A stretch of 64,000 nt of DNA from Allosphingosinicella vermicomposti (GCF_003012815.1 NZ_PXYJ01000001.1:744001-808000); one strand, 5' to 3'. Positions 27,337-36,892 are shown, counted from the stretch's first letter. Translations and numbers: made by a program. The notes: generated from the letters alone by a model not told the origin.

Positions 27337-27416
27337 CCGTCATTCCGGCGAAAGCCGGAATCTTGTGACAATTAGGGCGTCTTCTCGTCCTAAGACCCGG
27401 CCTTCGCCGGGGTGAA
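27337..27416. repeat. Intergenic palindromic repeat, 'cgtcattccggcgaaagccgg' family
   Basis: Left hairpin CCGTCATTCCGGCGAAAGCC and right part CCCGGCCTTCGCCGGGGTGA flank a short centre. Family members are at 38560-38633, 47882-47958, 55511-55592, 62656-62736 and 63631-63710. It separates the transglycosylase gene from the radical SAM gene, both on the minus strand. Confidence 0.85.
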
Positions 27417-27425
27417 GCATGGTTC

Positions 27426-29183
27426 TCAGGGCGAACCGTAAGCTGTGCTCGCCCTCTGCGGCGCAATCCGCACAGCAGTCGGGCCGCTCAAGCCCGGAAA
27501 ACGAGGCCACATACCTTGGGCGAGCGCCTGCCGCGATGCCGATCCCGTTTTTCCGGCTTGCTGCTCATAAACCCAATAATTGCGCAGGATAATCGGCACG
27601 TAACCGCGTGTTTCCCAATAAGGGATGGACTCGATGTAGAGCAGCGGATCGCCGCCGGCCATCTGCTGCTCATTCCAGCGGGAAATCGGCGCCGGACCGG
27701 CATTATAGGCTGCGATCACCTTCGGCAGCAGGCCGCCCGTACCGCTATAGTCGCGCAGATATTCGAGATAGGATTGGCCATATTCGACGTTCACATTGGG
27801 GTCGAACAGCATCTCGCGACTAAACGGATCACCGCGCTTGCGGGCAATGTCGCCGGCCGTGCCGGGCACAACCTGCATCACGCCATGGGCATTGGCGTGG
27901 CTGACGGCCTTCGTTCGAAAATTCGATTCCTGAAGAGCATGGGCATAGGCAAGTGAAGGATCGACCCGCCAGCCGCGTGCCGGGCGCCAATCCGGCGCCG
28001 GATAACGGGCGGTGAACGCCACCCGCTTACCTGACGGCACATTGTGGGCGAGCCACATTTGCGTCTGGGCGAGGCTGAGGTCGCTGGCGAGGTGAAGCAT
28101 CGCGTCGTGATCGGCGGGGTTGATCCGCGCCTGATGCTGGATCGTTTCGCCCGCGAGATCCGTCTCGCCAATCTCGGCAAGGGCTATCGCAGCCTTCACA
28201 TTGGGTCGGCCCGCCACGTTGCGCCATTCCGCGTCCCGGTAATTATGAATGCCGGGGCCGGGAGCCTTCATGCCCAGTGCCGTCGCCGCCAGCAGCCCGT
28301 AAAAGGTTTCGTTCGCCCGCGCTGCCACGCGCAACCGGCCCTGCACCTGCTGCGGACGCCCGCACATCATATCGGCGCGCGCGGCCCAATAATGGCCGGC
28401 GGCGGCAAGCTCCGCATCGCTCGATCTGCCCGCCACCGTTCCGAAGGAATAAGCGGCATTGTCGCAATCCTGCATCCGCCAGGACGCAAGGCCGTGGGTC
28501 CATTCCCCTTGCAGCGCCCAGTCGCCGACCCCGCGCCGGGCCTTGTCCGCCAGCCTTCGCGCCGAAATATTGTCGCCGATCAGATAATAGGACCAGGCGA
28601 TACGCTGCTGCAATTCGGTCAGCGCCTGCGGGCCGATTTCCGCCTCACGGGAGATTAGCAACGTCTCGGCAGCCGCAGGCTGATCGTCGACGATCATCTT
28701 GCTGATCACCGGTTCGATCTGCGCAGCAACGGGATCACCCTTCACGCTCTTCGCCCGCTCGCGGCGGGGCTGGCTGCCCGCCCAATCGAAGCGCTGCGGT
28801 TGGGGAATGGAGGGAAGGGCGGTCGCCCCCCGCCGCGCGGCAAGCCGGACAAGCTGCGCAGCCTGGGGCAATTCCGGGGCGCGGGCAAGAAGTGCCGAAA
28901 GCTGCTCGAGCGACGCTTCCGGGCTGTCCTTCGCTGTATAAAGTTCGGCACGGGCAAAGGCATGAAGGGGCCCGTCCCTCATCCCATCGAGCCGCGCGGC
29001 GGCATCGGCAAAGCGCCCGCCCCGGATCGCCGCGAAGACTTCACGATATTGGGCGCGCTCGGCGGCGTTCAGCTCCGAAGGCGCGGGGGCAGGGGCCTGA
29101 ACCTTGTCCCACGCATTTGCCACGACGGGGGTGGCAATGGCCGTCGATGCGGCGAGGAGCAGGGCCGCGCGAACGATCGTCAT
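27426..29183 (-). CDS. slt: Soluble lytic murein transglycosylase
   Basis: The 585-residue exported enzyme (signal MTIVRAALLLAASTAIATP, cleavage near VANA) cleaves peptidoglycan glycan strands, leaving 1,6-anhydro-muramic ends. A long helical superhelix (about 30-390) precedes the Slt catalytic domain: AYAHALQESNFRTKAVSHAN holds the catalytic glutamate, then AHGVMQVVPGTAGDIA and VIAAYNAGPAPISRWN. The downstream gene overlaps by four bases, so the uracil-glycosylase-like gene upstream is in the same operon. Confidence 0.93.
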   Translation of the reverse strand: MTIVRAALLLAASTAIATPVVANAWDKVQAPAPAPSELNAAERAQYREVFAAIRGGRFADAAARLDGMRDGPLHAFARAELYTAKDSPEASLEQLSALLARAPELPQAAQLVRLAARRGATALPSIPQPQRFDWAGSQPRRERAKSVKGDPVAAQIEPVISKMIVDDQPAAAETLLISREAEIGPQALTELQQRIAWSYYLIGDNISARRLADKARRGVGDWALQGEWTHGLASWRMQDCDNAAYSFGTVAGRSSDAELAAAGHYWAARADMMCGRPQQVQGRLRVAARANETFYGLLAATALGMKAPGPGIHNYRDAEWRNVAGRPNVKAAIALAEIGETDLAGETIQHQARINPADHDAMLHLASDLSLAQTQMWLAHNVPSGKRVAFTARYPAPDWRPARGWRVDPSLAYAHALQESNFRTKAVSHANAHGVMQVVPGTAGDIARKRGDPFSREMLFDPNVNVEYGQSYLEYLRDYSGTGGLLPKVIAAYNAGPAPISRWNEQQMAGGDPLLYIESIPYWETRGYVPIILRNYWVYEQQAGKTGSASRQALAQGMWPRFPGLSGPTAVRIAPQRASTAYGSP

Positions 29184-29956
29184 GGCTCAAATCCTTCCAT
29201 CAGCATTTGCAGGTCGGCCCAGGCATGGGCCTTTAGACGGGGGTGAGAAATCAGGCTTTGTGGGCTCAGCGTCGCAATCGCGCGCACAGGGCCGGAAGGG
29301 GTTGCGACTTCATGCCAGCGCCCGCGCGCCTGTGTCGCCGATTGGCCGGTCAGCGCCCGCGCTGCGCCATCGCCCATCAATAGCAAAGCGCGCGGGCTGG
29401 AGAGCCCCACGTGGTGGCGCGCAATTTCGGCGCAGCGGTCCTCTTCCGGCTTTGCCAGCACGCCGCTCGGTGCGCGGAAGCAGGAGAGGGCGGCGAGATA
29501 GACGCTTGTGCGGTCGCGCCCGATCGCGGCGAGTATTCTGTCGAACAACCGCCCAGCCTCACCGCCGATCAGCTGGCGATCGCGCAGGCAATCCTCGCTC
29601 GGCATGTCGATCATGATCATCAGCCCGGACGCCGGATCGCCTGAAGGTATGACGCGCGGCGCACGCGGCGCGCTGTAGGGCAGGGCATCGCTGTCGCGCA
29701 AATAAGCCTGGAACAGGTCCAGGGTCGCGGGCAAGGCTTCCTGAGCGGGCGAGGCTGGAGCCGGTTTGGCTTCCGGCGTACCAGCCGGAACAGGAACGGT
29801 TTTCGGGCGCAACCAATCGCGCGGTTCGTCGCTCACCATCGTGTCGACGCCCGCTTCGATCCACCACTGGAGCGCGCTCATCGCGGCCGCAGGGGATAAG
29901 GTGTCGCTGCCCCGCTCCACGATTGCACTAGGGTCAGAGGAGGACGGGCTGGTCAA
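29180..29956 (-). CDS. Uracil-DNA glycosylase family protein lacking N-terminal iron-sulfur cysteines
   Basis: The 258-residue protein aligns with family 4/5 uracil-DNA glycosylases. MIDMPS stands where the catalytic GEAPG-type motif is expected. ALSCFRAPSG...EDRCAEI corresponds to the second cysteine pair, and SHPRLK is the DNA-intercalating HPS-like motif. The first cysteine pair, which with the second normally binds a 4Fe-4S cluster, is missing; the N-terminal 80 residues are a Pro/Ala-rich region instead. It may be an altered or inactive glycosylase. It precedes slt with a four-base overlap. Catalytic activity is uncertain. Confidence 0.75.
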   Translation of the reverse strand: MTSPSSSDPSAIVERGSDTLSPAAAMSALQWWIEAGVDTMVSDEPRDWLRPKTVPVPAGTPEAKPAPASPAQEALPATLDLFQAYLRDSDALPYSAPRAPRVIPSGDPASGLMIMIDMPSEDCLRDRQLIGGEAGRLFDRILAAIGRDRTSVYLAALSCFRAPSGVLAKPEEDRCAEIARHHVGLSSPRALLLMGDGAARALTGQSATQARGRWHEVATPSGPVRAIATLSPQSLISHPRLKAHAWADLQMLMEGFEP

Positions 29957-30043
29957 CCTTAAAAAGGGCGCTTATCTGCGAGTTGAAGGCTGTTTGCGAC
30001 GATATGAGTCCGGCGCGGCGCCCACGAATATTGGAGAAGATGA

Positions 30044-31693
30044 ATGTCGGCACGCGAGTCCATGGCCTATGATGTTGTGATCGTCGGGGCGGGCCCGGCG
30101 GGGCTCGCCGCCGCGATCCGCCTGAAGCAGTTGGCCGACGCGGAAGGACGCGAACTGTCCGTTTGCGTTCTTGAAAAGGGATCGGAGGTTGGCGCCCACA
30201 TCCTGTCGGGTGCGGTTATCGATCCCCGCGCGCTCGATGAACTCCTCCCCAATTGGAAGGAATTGGGCAGCCCGCTCACCGTGCCGGTGACCGAGAACCA
30301 CCATTGGTTCCTGTCCGAGACAAAGAAGCACGAATTCCCGCATGCCCTCCTTCCGCCCTTCATGAATAATAAGGGCACCTATACCTGCTCGCTCGGCAAC
30401 CTCTGCCGCTGGCTCGCCGGGCAGGCCGAAGCGCTGGGCGTGGAAATCTTCCCCGGCTTCGCGGCCGCCGAAGTCCTGTTCAACGAGGACGGCTCGGTCA
30501 GGGGCGTCGCAACCGGCGACATGGGCGTCGCACGCGATGGTACGCACAAGCCTGATTACCAGCCGGGCATGGAGCTCCACGCCAAATATACCTTTTTCGC
30601 GGAGGGCGTGCGCGGGCATTTGTCGAAGGAACTCATCCGCATCTTCAACCTCCGCGATGGCCGGGAGCCGCAAGTCTATGCGCTCGGTCTCAAGGAGCTT
30701 TGGGACATTCCGGCCGACAAGCATGTGCCGGGCCGCGTCATCCATACCCAGGGCTGGCCGCTCAGCGATGAAGTGGGCGGCGGCTTCCTCTATCATCAGG
30801 AAAACGGGCAAGTCGCCTTGGGCTTCGTCGTCGGCCTTGGTTACAAGAACCCCTATCTCTCGCCCTTCGAGGAATTTCAGCGCTGGAAGCAACATCCGGC
30901 AGTCCGCGCGATCATCGAGGGCGGGCGGCGCGTCTCTTATGGCGCGCGCGCGATTAATGAGGGCGGCTGGCAGTCCGTGCCGAAGCTCACCTTCCCGGGC
31001 GGCGCCCTCATCGGCTGCTCGGCGGGCTTTGTGAACGTACCGCGCATCAAGGGCACGCACACCGCGATGAAATCCGGCATGCTCGCCGCTGAAGCCGCGT
31101 TCGAGGCGATCAAGGCGGACCGGCAGGGCGACGAGATTGCGGACTACCCCGAAGCGCTGGAAAAGAGCTGGGTCGCGAAGGAACTGAAGACCGTCCGCAA
31201 CGCCGAGCCTGCTGTCGCCAAATTCGGCCCGATGTTCGGAACGATGGTCGCGGGCCTCGACATGTGGATGCGGCACCTCGGCATCGGCCTGCCCTTCACG
31301 CTCCACCATCATCCCGACAATGAAGGGCTGCTCACCAAGGATCAGGCGCGAAAGATCGACTATCCGAAGCCCGATGGCGTTATCAGCTTTGATCGCTTGT
31401 CGTCGGTGTTCCTCTCGAACACCAACCATGAGGAGGATCAGCCGGTCCACCTGACGCTGAAGGACGCCGCCGTTCCGATCGACTATAATCTCGCTTTCTA
31501 CGACGCGCCTGAGCAAAGATATTGCCCGGCGGGCGTCTACGAGATTGTCGGCCAGGAGGAGGGCGACCCGCGCCTCCAGATCAACGCGCAAAATTGCGTC
31601 CACTGCAAGACGTGCGACATCAAGGATCCCAAGCAGAACATCAATTGGGTGGTCCCGGAAGGCGGCGGCGGCCCCAATTATCCGAACATGTAA
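30044..31693 (+). CDS. etfD: Electron-transfer flavoprotein:ubiquinone oxidoreductase
   Basis: The 549-residue membrane-associated flavoprotein passes electrons from ETF (fatty-acid and amino-acid dehydrogenases) to ubiquinone. The FAD-binding Rossmann motif is near the N-terminus ([17 protein letters not shown]). The middle has [20 protein letters not shown] and [18 protein letters not shown]. The C-terminal 4Fe-4S motif is CPAGVYE...[20 protein letters not shown] 30044 and ATG 30062 are both possible starts. ispE begins only 11 bases after the stop. Confidence 0.96.
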   Translation: MSARESMAYDVVIVGAGPAGLAAAIRLKQLADAEGRELSVCVLEKGSEVGAHILSGAVIDPRALDELLPNWKELGSPLTVPVTENHHWFLSETKKHEFPHALLPPFMNNKGTYTCSLGNLCRWLAGQAEALGVEIFPGFAAAEVLFNEDGSVRGVATGDMGVARDGTHKPDYQPGMELHAKYTFFAEGVRGHLSKELIRIFNLRDGREPQVYALGLKELWDIPADKHVPGRVIHTQGWPLSDEVGGGFLYHQENGQVALGFVVGLGYKNPYLSPFEEFQRWKQHPAVRAIIEGGRRVSYGARAINEGGWQSVPKLTFPGGALIGCSAGFVNVPRIKGTHTAMKSGMLAAEAAFEAIKADRQGDEIADYPEALEKSWVAKELKTVRNAEPAVAKFGPMFGTMVAGLDMWMRHLGIGLPFTLHHHPDNEGLLTKDQARKIDYPKPDGVISFDRLSSVFLSNTNHEEDQPVHLTLKDAAVPIDYNLAFYDAPEQRYCPAGVYEIVGQEEGDPRLQINAQNCVHCKTCDIKDPKQNINWVVPEGGGGPNYPNM

Positions 31694-31703
31694 GCGCGCG
31701 CAC

Positions 31704-32681
31704 GTGGAGGAAACCGCCTACGCCAAGCTCAATCTCGCCCTCCACGTTCGGGCGCGGGAGCCGGACGGCTATCACCGCATCGAAACCCTCTTCGCCTTCT
31801 GCGCGGACGGCGACCGGCTGCGGGTGGAGGAGGGAGAAGGCGAGATCACCCTCCGCATCACCGGCCCCTTTGCGGAAGGGCTCAGCGCAGGCGAAGACAA
31901 TCTCGTCCTTCGTGCAGCGAGCGCCCTGGCCGAGCGGTTCGGCATCGATAAGGCTAAGAACGGTGCAGCCCTCACTTTGGAAAAGAACCTGCCCGTCGCT
32001 TCCGGCATAGGCGGAGGCTCCGCCGACGCCGCCGCCGCTCTCCGCCTGCTGGCACGGTGGTGGGGGATAACCGATGCCCCCCAAACCTCCGAAGCCACCG
32101 ACCTACCCGACACTTCCCAAACCACCGCAATGCGCGCATTGGCGCCTTATAAGGGGCGTCCTTATAAGGCTTCTTACAGGAAGGCGAGCGACGGACTTGC
32201 GGCCGGAGAGCAGGGCGTGCTTCCCACTTGGGCCGCGATCGATGAGATCGCCCGGAGACTCGGCGCGGACGTGCCAGCCTGCCTCGCATTCCGTACGGCG
32301 CGCGGCGACGGGCGCGGGGACCAGCTGCGCCCCGTAGACCTCGGCCTTGCCGGAACCCCCGTCCTCCTCGTCAACCCGCGCACCGCCGTTTCCACCGCCG
32401 CCGTGTTTAACGGCTGGGACGGCGTGGACAAAGGCCCGATGCCGGGCGACCCCAAAGCGGGCCGCAACGACCTCCAGGCCCCTGCTTGCGCTGTCGCGCC
32501 GGAGATCGAAGCGGTCCTTGCAGCTCTCTCGGCACAGCCCGGCGCGACCCTCATCCACATGTCTGGGTCCGGCGCAACCTGCTTTGCGTTGTTCGAGGAT
32601 GAAGAGGCCCGGGATGCGGCTGCTACAGCTATCAGAGACGCCCATCCCGATTGGTGGAAGCTCTCGTCCCGCTTGATCTAA
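31704..32681 (+). CDS. ispE: 4-diphosphocytidyl-2-C-methyl-D-erythritol kinase with internal insertion
   Basis: The 325-residue GHMP kinase phosphorylates CDP-methylerythritol in the MEP isoprenoid pathway. AYAKLNLALHV is the N-terminal signature and PVASGIGGGSADAAAAL the ATP loop; HMSGSGATCFALF is the C-terminal GHMP motif. The family is usually about 280 residues. About 50 extra residues lie between WWGI and the conserved RRLGADVPACL (about 120-172), a region with a 27-bp inverted repeat and Thr/Ser/Tyr-Lys-rich sequence unlike IspE. The frame is intact, so the enzyme is probably functional. Start is GTG 31704, because the frame upstream overlaps ETF-QO. Confidence 0.9.
   Translation: MEETAYAKLNLALHVRAREPDGYHRIETLFAFCADGDRLRVEEGEGEITLRITGPFAEGLSAGEDNLVLRAASALAERFGIDKAKNGAALTLEKNLPVASGIGGGSADAAAALRLLARWWGITDAPQTSEATDLPDTSQTTAMRALAPYKGRPYKASYRKASDGLAAGEQGVLPTWAAIDEIARRLGADVPACLAFRTARGDGRGDQLRPVDLGLAGTPVLLVNPRTAVSTAAVFNGWDGVDKGPMPGDPKAGRNDLQAPACAVAPEIEAVLAALSAQPGATLIHMSGSGATCFALFEDEEARDAAATAIRDAHPDWWKLSSRLI
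32144..32170. repeat. 27-bp inverted repeat inside ispE
   Basis: GCCTTATAAGG and CCTTATAAGGC flank a 5-base loop, with each arm itself containing the palindrome CCTTATAAGG. A further perfect 14-bp palindrome CAATGCGCGCATTG lies just upstream. Both are inside the extra segment of ispE. Confidence 0.8.
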
Positions 32682-32795
32682 CCCCGGCCGCCTCCGGTGA
32701 AGGCCGGAATCTCGACCGTGATAGAGCAGCGCAGGTCGTCCGCACTTCGGCAAATTTCACGCGACAAACGCCTTCTCCCAAGGCAACAGGGCGGC

Positions 32796-33533
32796 ATGTT
32801 CGATCTCACTCTCGACGACAGCATCGCGCGGCTGCGGCTGAACCGGCCGGAGGCGCGGAATGCTGTGCCGCTCACGGGGTGGGCGGAGCTTGAGGCGGTA
32901 CTGGGTGAGGTTGAAGCTTCGGGTGCGCGTGTGCTGGTGGTTTCGGGGCTGCCGGGCGGAGCCTTTTGCGCTGGGGCGGACATTTCGGACTTTGCGGGCT
33001 TTCGGGGCGATGAGGAGGCTGCGGGCGCCTTTCGCGCCGCGATGCGGGCGGGGCTCGACCGGCTGGCGGGGCTCTCCATTCCTTCAGTCGCAGTGATCGA
33101 GGGGGCTTGCTACGGCGCGGGGGTGGCGCTTGCTATGGCCTGCGACATTCGCGTGGCTGATACGCGCGCGCAGCTGGCGATCACGCCGGCCAAGCTCGGC
33201 ATTTCCTATCCTCAAGAAGATATAGAGCGACTCGTCCAGTTGGTTGGCCCGGGGCAGGCGACGCGGCTGCTCCTCTCCGCCGCGCCGGTCAGCGGGGGCG
33301 AGGCGTCGGTTATCGGGCTGGTCGAGATTGCCAGCGATTGCGCGCCACAGGCCGCCGAAGCTTTGGTGAAGAGCATCGCGTCCTTTGAAACGGCAAGCCT
33401 CGCGGCGCTCCGGCGCGGTGTGCGGCTCGCGGCCAGAGGGCAGCGGAGCGACGACGAACAGGACCGGCTGTTCGACACCCTGATGGCTTCGGACGCGCTT
33501 GCGGACCGCGTGGCGCTACGGGTGAAGAAATGA
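32796..33533 (+). CDS. Enoyl-CoA hydratase/isomerase family protein
   Basis: The 245-residue crotonase-fold protein carries the oxyanion-hole segments AFCAGADISDF (about 60-70) and ACYGAGVALAMACDIRVADT (about 106-125). Whether it hydrates enoyl-CoA or does another crotonase reaction cannot be told; the catalytic glutamates are not clearly placed. ATG 32796 is chosen. An open frame extends 33 codons upstream through a fragment of the palindromic repeat family (CCGGTGAAGGCCGGAATCTC near 32695) and does not look like protein. The stop overlaps the next start (ATGA). Confidence 0.85.
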   Translation: MFDLTLDDSIARLRLNRPEARNAVPLTGWAELEAVLGEVEASGARVLVVSGLPGGAFCAGADISDFAGFRGDEEAAGAFRAAMRAGLDRLAGLSIPSVAVIEGACYGAGVALAMACDIRVADTRAQLAITPAKLGISYPQEDIERLVQLVGPGQATRLLLSAAPVSGGEASVIGLVEIASDCAPQAAEALVKSIASFETASLAALRRGVRLAARGQRSDDEQDRLFDTLMASDALADRVALRVKK

Positions 33534-34252
33534 ACGTGGCGGAATTCATTGCGGGCGCCGACCACGGGCTGCTGCTCGTTGCCGATCATGCCTCCAATCA
33601 TGTGCCGGACGATATCGACCTCGGCATCGATCCCGCCTTGTTCAACGAACATATCGCGGTGGATATTGGCATCGATCCGCTCGCCCGCATCGTCGCGGCG
33701 CGGCTGCAATGCCCCGCCATTCTCGCCCGCGTGTCGCGCTTGGTAGTCGACCTTCACCGGCACGAGCATGAGCTGGCTGCCATTCCACCGATCAGCGACG
33801 GCCATGTCGTCCCGGCCAACACCGACCTCCATGCCGAGGGCCGCGAGGCGCGGATCGCGCGTTTTCACCGGCCCTATCATGCGCTGATCGAGGAGAAGGT
33901 GAAGGCGCTCGCCCCTAGGATGCTCTTCACCCTGCACAGCTTTACGCCGCGCCTGCGCACCGAGCCCGAGAAAGCGCGGCCGTGGGAAGTCGGCATACTC
34001 TACAATCAAGACGCCCGCGCCGCGCGGTTCGCCATCGACCTACTTCGCGCACGCGGCATCCCGACGGGCGATAATGAGCCTTATTCGGGCAAGCTCCTCA
34101 ACGCGACTATGGATCGCCATGCGGAAAGCCGGGGGCTCCCCTATCTCGCCATTGAGGTGCGGCAGGATCTGATCTGCGACGCTGCCGGTGTCGCGCGCTG
34201 GGCCGATATCCTGGTTCCGGTCATCCGCGAAACGCATGATGCGCTCGCCTGA
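33530..34252 (+). CDS. N-formylglutamate amidohydrolase family protein
   Basis: The 240-residue protein belongs to the HutG/FGase-like family. Visible motifs are VADHASNHVPDD (metal ligand H in the first strand), RLVVDLHRHEHE, and HSFTPRL near residue 140, then GDNEPYSGKLLNATMDRHAE and YLAIEVRQDLI. The family hydrolyses N-formyl-L-glutamate in histidine breakdown, but no hut genes are adjacent, so the real substrate may differ. It is coupled to the hydratase upstream by an ATGA overlap and overlaps the start of the next gene by 17 bases. Confidence 0.85.
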   Translation: MNVAEFIAGADHGLLLVADHASNHVPDDIDLGIDPALFNEHIAVDIGIDPLARIVAARLQCPAILARVSRLVVDLHRHEHELAAIPPISDGHVVPANTDLHAEGREARIARFHRPYHALIEEKVKALAPRMLFTLHSFTPRLRTEPEKARPWEVGILYNQDARAARFAIDLLRARGIPTGDNEPYSGKLLNATMDRHAESRGLPYLAIEVRQDLICDAAGVARWADILVPVIRETHDALA

Positions 34253-35627
34253 CCCGATCCTGACCGCCGCGGAGATGCGCGCAGCCGAGGCCGCCGCCGT
34301 CGTAGCTGGCACGCCCGCTCGCCTGCTGATGGAGCGAGCAGGGATTGCGGCGGCTGAGGCGATCCGGATTTTCGCCGGTCCGCTGCCTGCCGTCGTGCTG
34401 TGCGGGCCCGGCAATAATGGCGGCGACGGCTATGTCATCGCCCGCGCCCTTGCCGAACAAGGCGTGGATGTGCGCGTCGCCGCGACGGGCGAACCGGCAA
34501 GCGATCCGGCGCGGGATGCACGAAAGGGTTGGACCGGCCCGGTCGAGCGGATCGAGGAAGCGAAAAGCGCGCCGCTGCTGATCGATGCCCTGTTCGGCAC
34601 TGGGCTGTCCCGCGCTCTCGACGTTGCCTTAAGCGGCGCTCTGTGCCGATTGGCGGAAGCGGCCCGGATTTCCGTTGCGGTCGACCTGCCGAGCGGAGTG
34701 GCGACCGATAGCGGGGCGATCCTGTCCGCGGTGCCGGACTTCGACCTGACCGTGACGTTCGGAGCGCTGAAACCTTCTCACTTGCTACAGCCAGCCGCGC
34801 GCCACATGGGGCGTATCGTGGTGGCGGACATCGGTATCGCGGCGACCAGCAAACTCGTGCGGATCGAGCGGCCTCGATTGGCGAAACCAGGGCCGGATGC
34901 TCACAAATATGATCGCGGCTATGTCGCGGTCCTAGGCGGTGACATGCCCGGCGCGGCGGCGCTTTGCGCGTCGGCGGCGGCCCGATCAGGGGCGGGCTAT
35001 GTGCGCCTGGTCGCCGACCGTCACGTTCGCGATGTGCCGCAAGCCGTGGTGCAATCGACCGAGCGTGACGGCGCGAACATCAGCGACCGTCGCATCAATG
35101 CGCTTGGGGTCGGGCCGGGTCTTGGCCGGTCGGACGGCGCGAAGGGCCTGCTGCGGCAGGCGATGCAGTCCGGACATCCGCTCGTCCTCGACGCCGATGC
35201 GCTGAACTTGATCGCGGAAGATATTGGGCTGCTCTCCAGCTTGGTGGAGCCGCCGATCCTGACGCCCCATGGCGGGGAATTCGCGCGGCTGTTCGGGACG
35301 CTGGAAGGGAGCAAGATCGATCAGGTTCGCGCCGCCGCCGCACGGGCCAACGCCGTGGTGCTGCTGAAGGGCGCCGACACGGTGGTCGCGGCGCCGGATG
35401 GGCGGGCGGCGATTTCCGGCGGTGCGCCCGCTTGGCTGGCGACGGCGGGAACAGGCGATGTGCTGACGGGGATTGTCGCCGCAATGCGGGCGCGCGGGAT
35501 GGGGGCTTTCGAGGCTGCTTGTGCCGCTGTCTGGCTGCATGCACGCGCGGCGGAACTCGCGGGCCCCTTCCTGATCGCCGACGATCTGATCCGGCATCTG
35601 CCGCGAGCTTTGAGCGAATGTTTATGA
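34236..35627 (+). CDS. nnr: Bifunctional NAD(P)H-hydrate epimerase / ADP-dependent dehydratase
   Basis: The 463-residue enzyme repairs hydrated NAD(P)H. The N-terminal YjeF epimerase domain (about 1-210) has LCGPGNNGGDGYVIARALAE and VDLPSGVATDSG. The C-terminal ribokinase-like dehydratase domain (about 225-463) has KYDRGYVAVLGGDMPGAAAL, LTPHGGEFARLFG and AGTGDVLTGIVAAM. The start overlaps the amidohydrolase gene. Two ATG codons (34236 and 34239) are equivalent. The stop overlaps the next start. Confidence 0.93.
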   Translation: MMRSPDPILTAAEMRAAEAAAVVAGTPARLLMERAGIAAAEAIRIFAGPLPAVVLCGPGNNGGDGYVIARALAEQGVDVRVAATGEPASDPARDARKGWTGPVERIEEAKSAPLLIDALFGTGLSRALDVALSGALCRLAEAARISVAVDLPSGVATDSGAILSAVPDFDLTVTFGALKPSHLLQPAARHMGRIVVADIGIAATSKLVRIERPRLAKPGPDAHKYDRGYVAVLGGDMPGAAALCASAAARSGAGYVRLVADRHVRDVPQAVVQSTERDGANISDRRINALGVGPGLGRSDGAKGLLRQAMQSGHPLVLDADALNLIAEDIGLLSSLVEPPILTPHGGEFARLFGTLEGSKIDQVRAAAARANAVVLLKGADTVVAAPDGRAAISGGAPAWLATAGTGDVLTGIVAAMRARGMGAFEAACAAVWLHARAAELAGPFLIADDLIRHLPRALSECL

Positions 35628-36823
35628 CTGATGAGACGATCCTGCGCCTTGCCGCGCGTGGCGACGGTGTGACCGAGAGCGGGCGCCATGTGCCGAAGAC
35701 GGCACCGGGTGACATAGTGAGCGCCGACGGCGTGGTGACGCCGGGGCCGCATCATCAGGTGCCGCCGTGCCGCCATTTCCCGGAATGCGGGGGGTGCCAG
35801 CTCCAGCATGTGGACGATGCAGCCTTTGCGGATTTCCTCATGGACCGGGTCGCTTCGGCTCTGGCCGCGCAGGGCATAACAGGCGTCGATATCCGCCCAC
35901 CCCATATCTCGCCGCCCAACAGCCGCCGCCGCGCGTCGCTCCGGGCGGAAAGCCGGGGCAAGACGGTGCTGCTCGGATTCAATGCGGAGAAGAGCCACAA
36001 GATCATCGACATACGCGAATGTCATATCCTCCGGCCCGAACTCTTTGCGCTGATCGCGCCTATCCGGACGCTTATCGGCAAGTTGCTTGGCCCGCGCGGC
36101 AGTGGCGGGGTGCGGCTCACGCTTTGCGATCAGGGCGTCGACGTCCTGCTGGAAAATGTGACGGCGGATAGCCTTGCCGCGACCGAGGCGCTGGCGGCGT
36201 TTGCCGAGACGCACCGCCTTGCCCGGCTGGCACTCGATGACGGCTATGGGCCCCAGACGCGCTGGGAGCCCGAACCGGTGACCGTCACGCTCGGCGGCGT
36301 TGCGGTTCCGCTGCCGCATGGTGCCTTCCTGCAGGCGACAGAGGAAGGGGAGGCGGCGCTTGTCGCGGCAATGCGGGAGGCTGTTGGGCCCGCGCAGATT
36401 GTTGCGGATCTGTTTGCGGGCCTCGGCACCTTCGCTCTGTCCCTACCGGGCCGCACCTATGCGGCCGAAGGCGCACGGGATGCGGCCTTGTCGCTCAAGG
36501 CTGCGGCGAACCGGGCGCAGCGGCAGATCTTCGTCGACCACCGCGACCTATTCCGCCGTCCATTGGACGAGAAGGAGCTCAATCGCTTCGAAGCCCTCGT
36601 TCTCGATCCGCCGAGGGCCGGAGCCAAGGAACAGATCGCGCTCATCGCCCGCTCAGCGGCGCCGCGCATCGCTTATGTGTCCTGCAATCCTTCCACCTTC
36701 GCGCGCGATGCGAAGATGCTGATGGACGGCGGCTACCGGCTCGACTGGATACAGCCGGTCGGCCAATTCCGCTGGTCCACGCACGTCGAACTGGCGGCGG
36801 CCTTTAGCCGCGAACGCGCTTAA
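35624..36823 (+). CDS. Class I SAM-dependent RNA methyltransferase, TrmA/RlmD family
   Basis: The 399-residue protein resembles RlmC/RlmD/TrmA 5-methyluridine methyltransferases. The iron-sulfur motif CRHFPECGGC is at about 47-56. The SAM domain has DLFAGLGTFALSL (about 265), the catalytic base region LDPPRAGAKEQI and the nucleophile cysteine in AYVSCNPSTFARD. Unlike RlmD the N-terminal TRAM domain seems shortened. The RNA target (23S rRNA U747/U1939 or tRNA U54) cannot be told from the sequence. It is translationally linked to nnr. A palindromic repeat begins at the base after the stop. Confidence 0.88.
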   Translation: MTDETILRLAARGDGVTESGRHVPKTAPGDIVSADGVVTPGPHHQVPPCRHFPECGGCQLQHVDDAAFADFLMDRVASALAAQGITGVDIRPPHISPPNSRRRASLRAESRGKTVLLGFNAEKSHKIIDIRECHILRPELFALIAPIRTLIGKLLGPRGSGGVRLTLCDQGVDVLLENVTADSLAATEALAAFAETHRLARLALDDGYGPQTRWEPEPVTVTLGGVAVPLPHGAFLQATEEGEAALVAAMREAVGPAQIVADLFAGLGTFALSLPGRTYAAEGARDAALSLKAAANRAQRQIFVDHRDLFRRPLDEKELNRFEALVLDPPRAGAKEQIALIARSAAPRIAYVSCNPSTFARDAKMLMDGGYRLDWIQPVGQFRWSTHVELAAAFSRERA

Positions 36824-36892
36824 GTGTTCCTGCGAAAGCAGGAACCCAGCAGCACCGGTGGAAAGTCTGGGCTCCTGCTTTCGCAGGAGCAC
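36824..36892. repeat. 69-bp palindromic element, 'ctcctgcgaaagcaggag' family (intergenic copy)
   Basis: Two small hairpins (TTCCTGCGAAAGCAGGAA and CTCCTGCTTTCGCAGGAG) are separated by about 25 bases, and the ends pair (GTG...CAC). It starts right behind the methyltransferase stop, in the convergent gap with the MAPEG gene. A copy of identical length, with about 56 of 69 bases the same by my hand alignment, lies in frame within the cysteine desulfurase gene at 42786-42854. Confidence 0.9.

Noticed and set aside
27288-27371. 28-codon N-terminal extension of the radical SAM gene
   Set aside because: The extension translates the intergenic palindrome at 27337-27416 (SGFRRNDG) and the conserved protein begins after the internal ATG.
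32697-32795. 33-codon extension of the enoyl-CoA hydratase
   Set aside because: It overlaps a fragment of the palindromic repeat family and lacks crotonase similarity; ATG 32796 gives the normal start.
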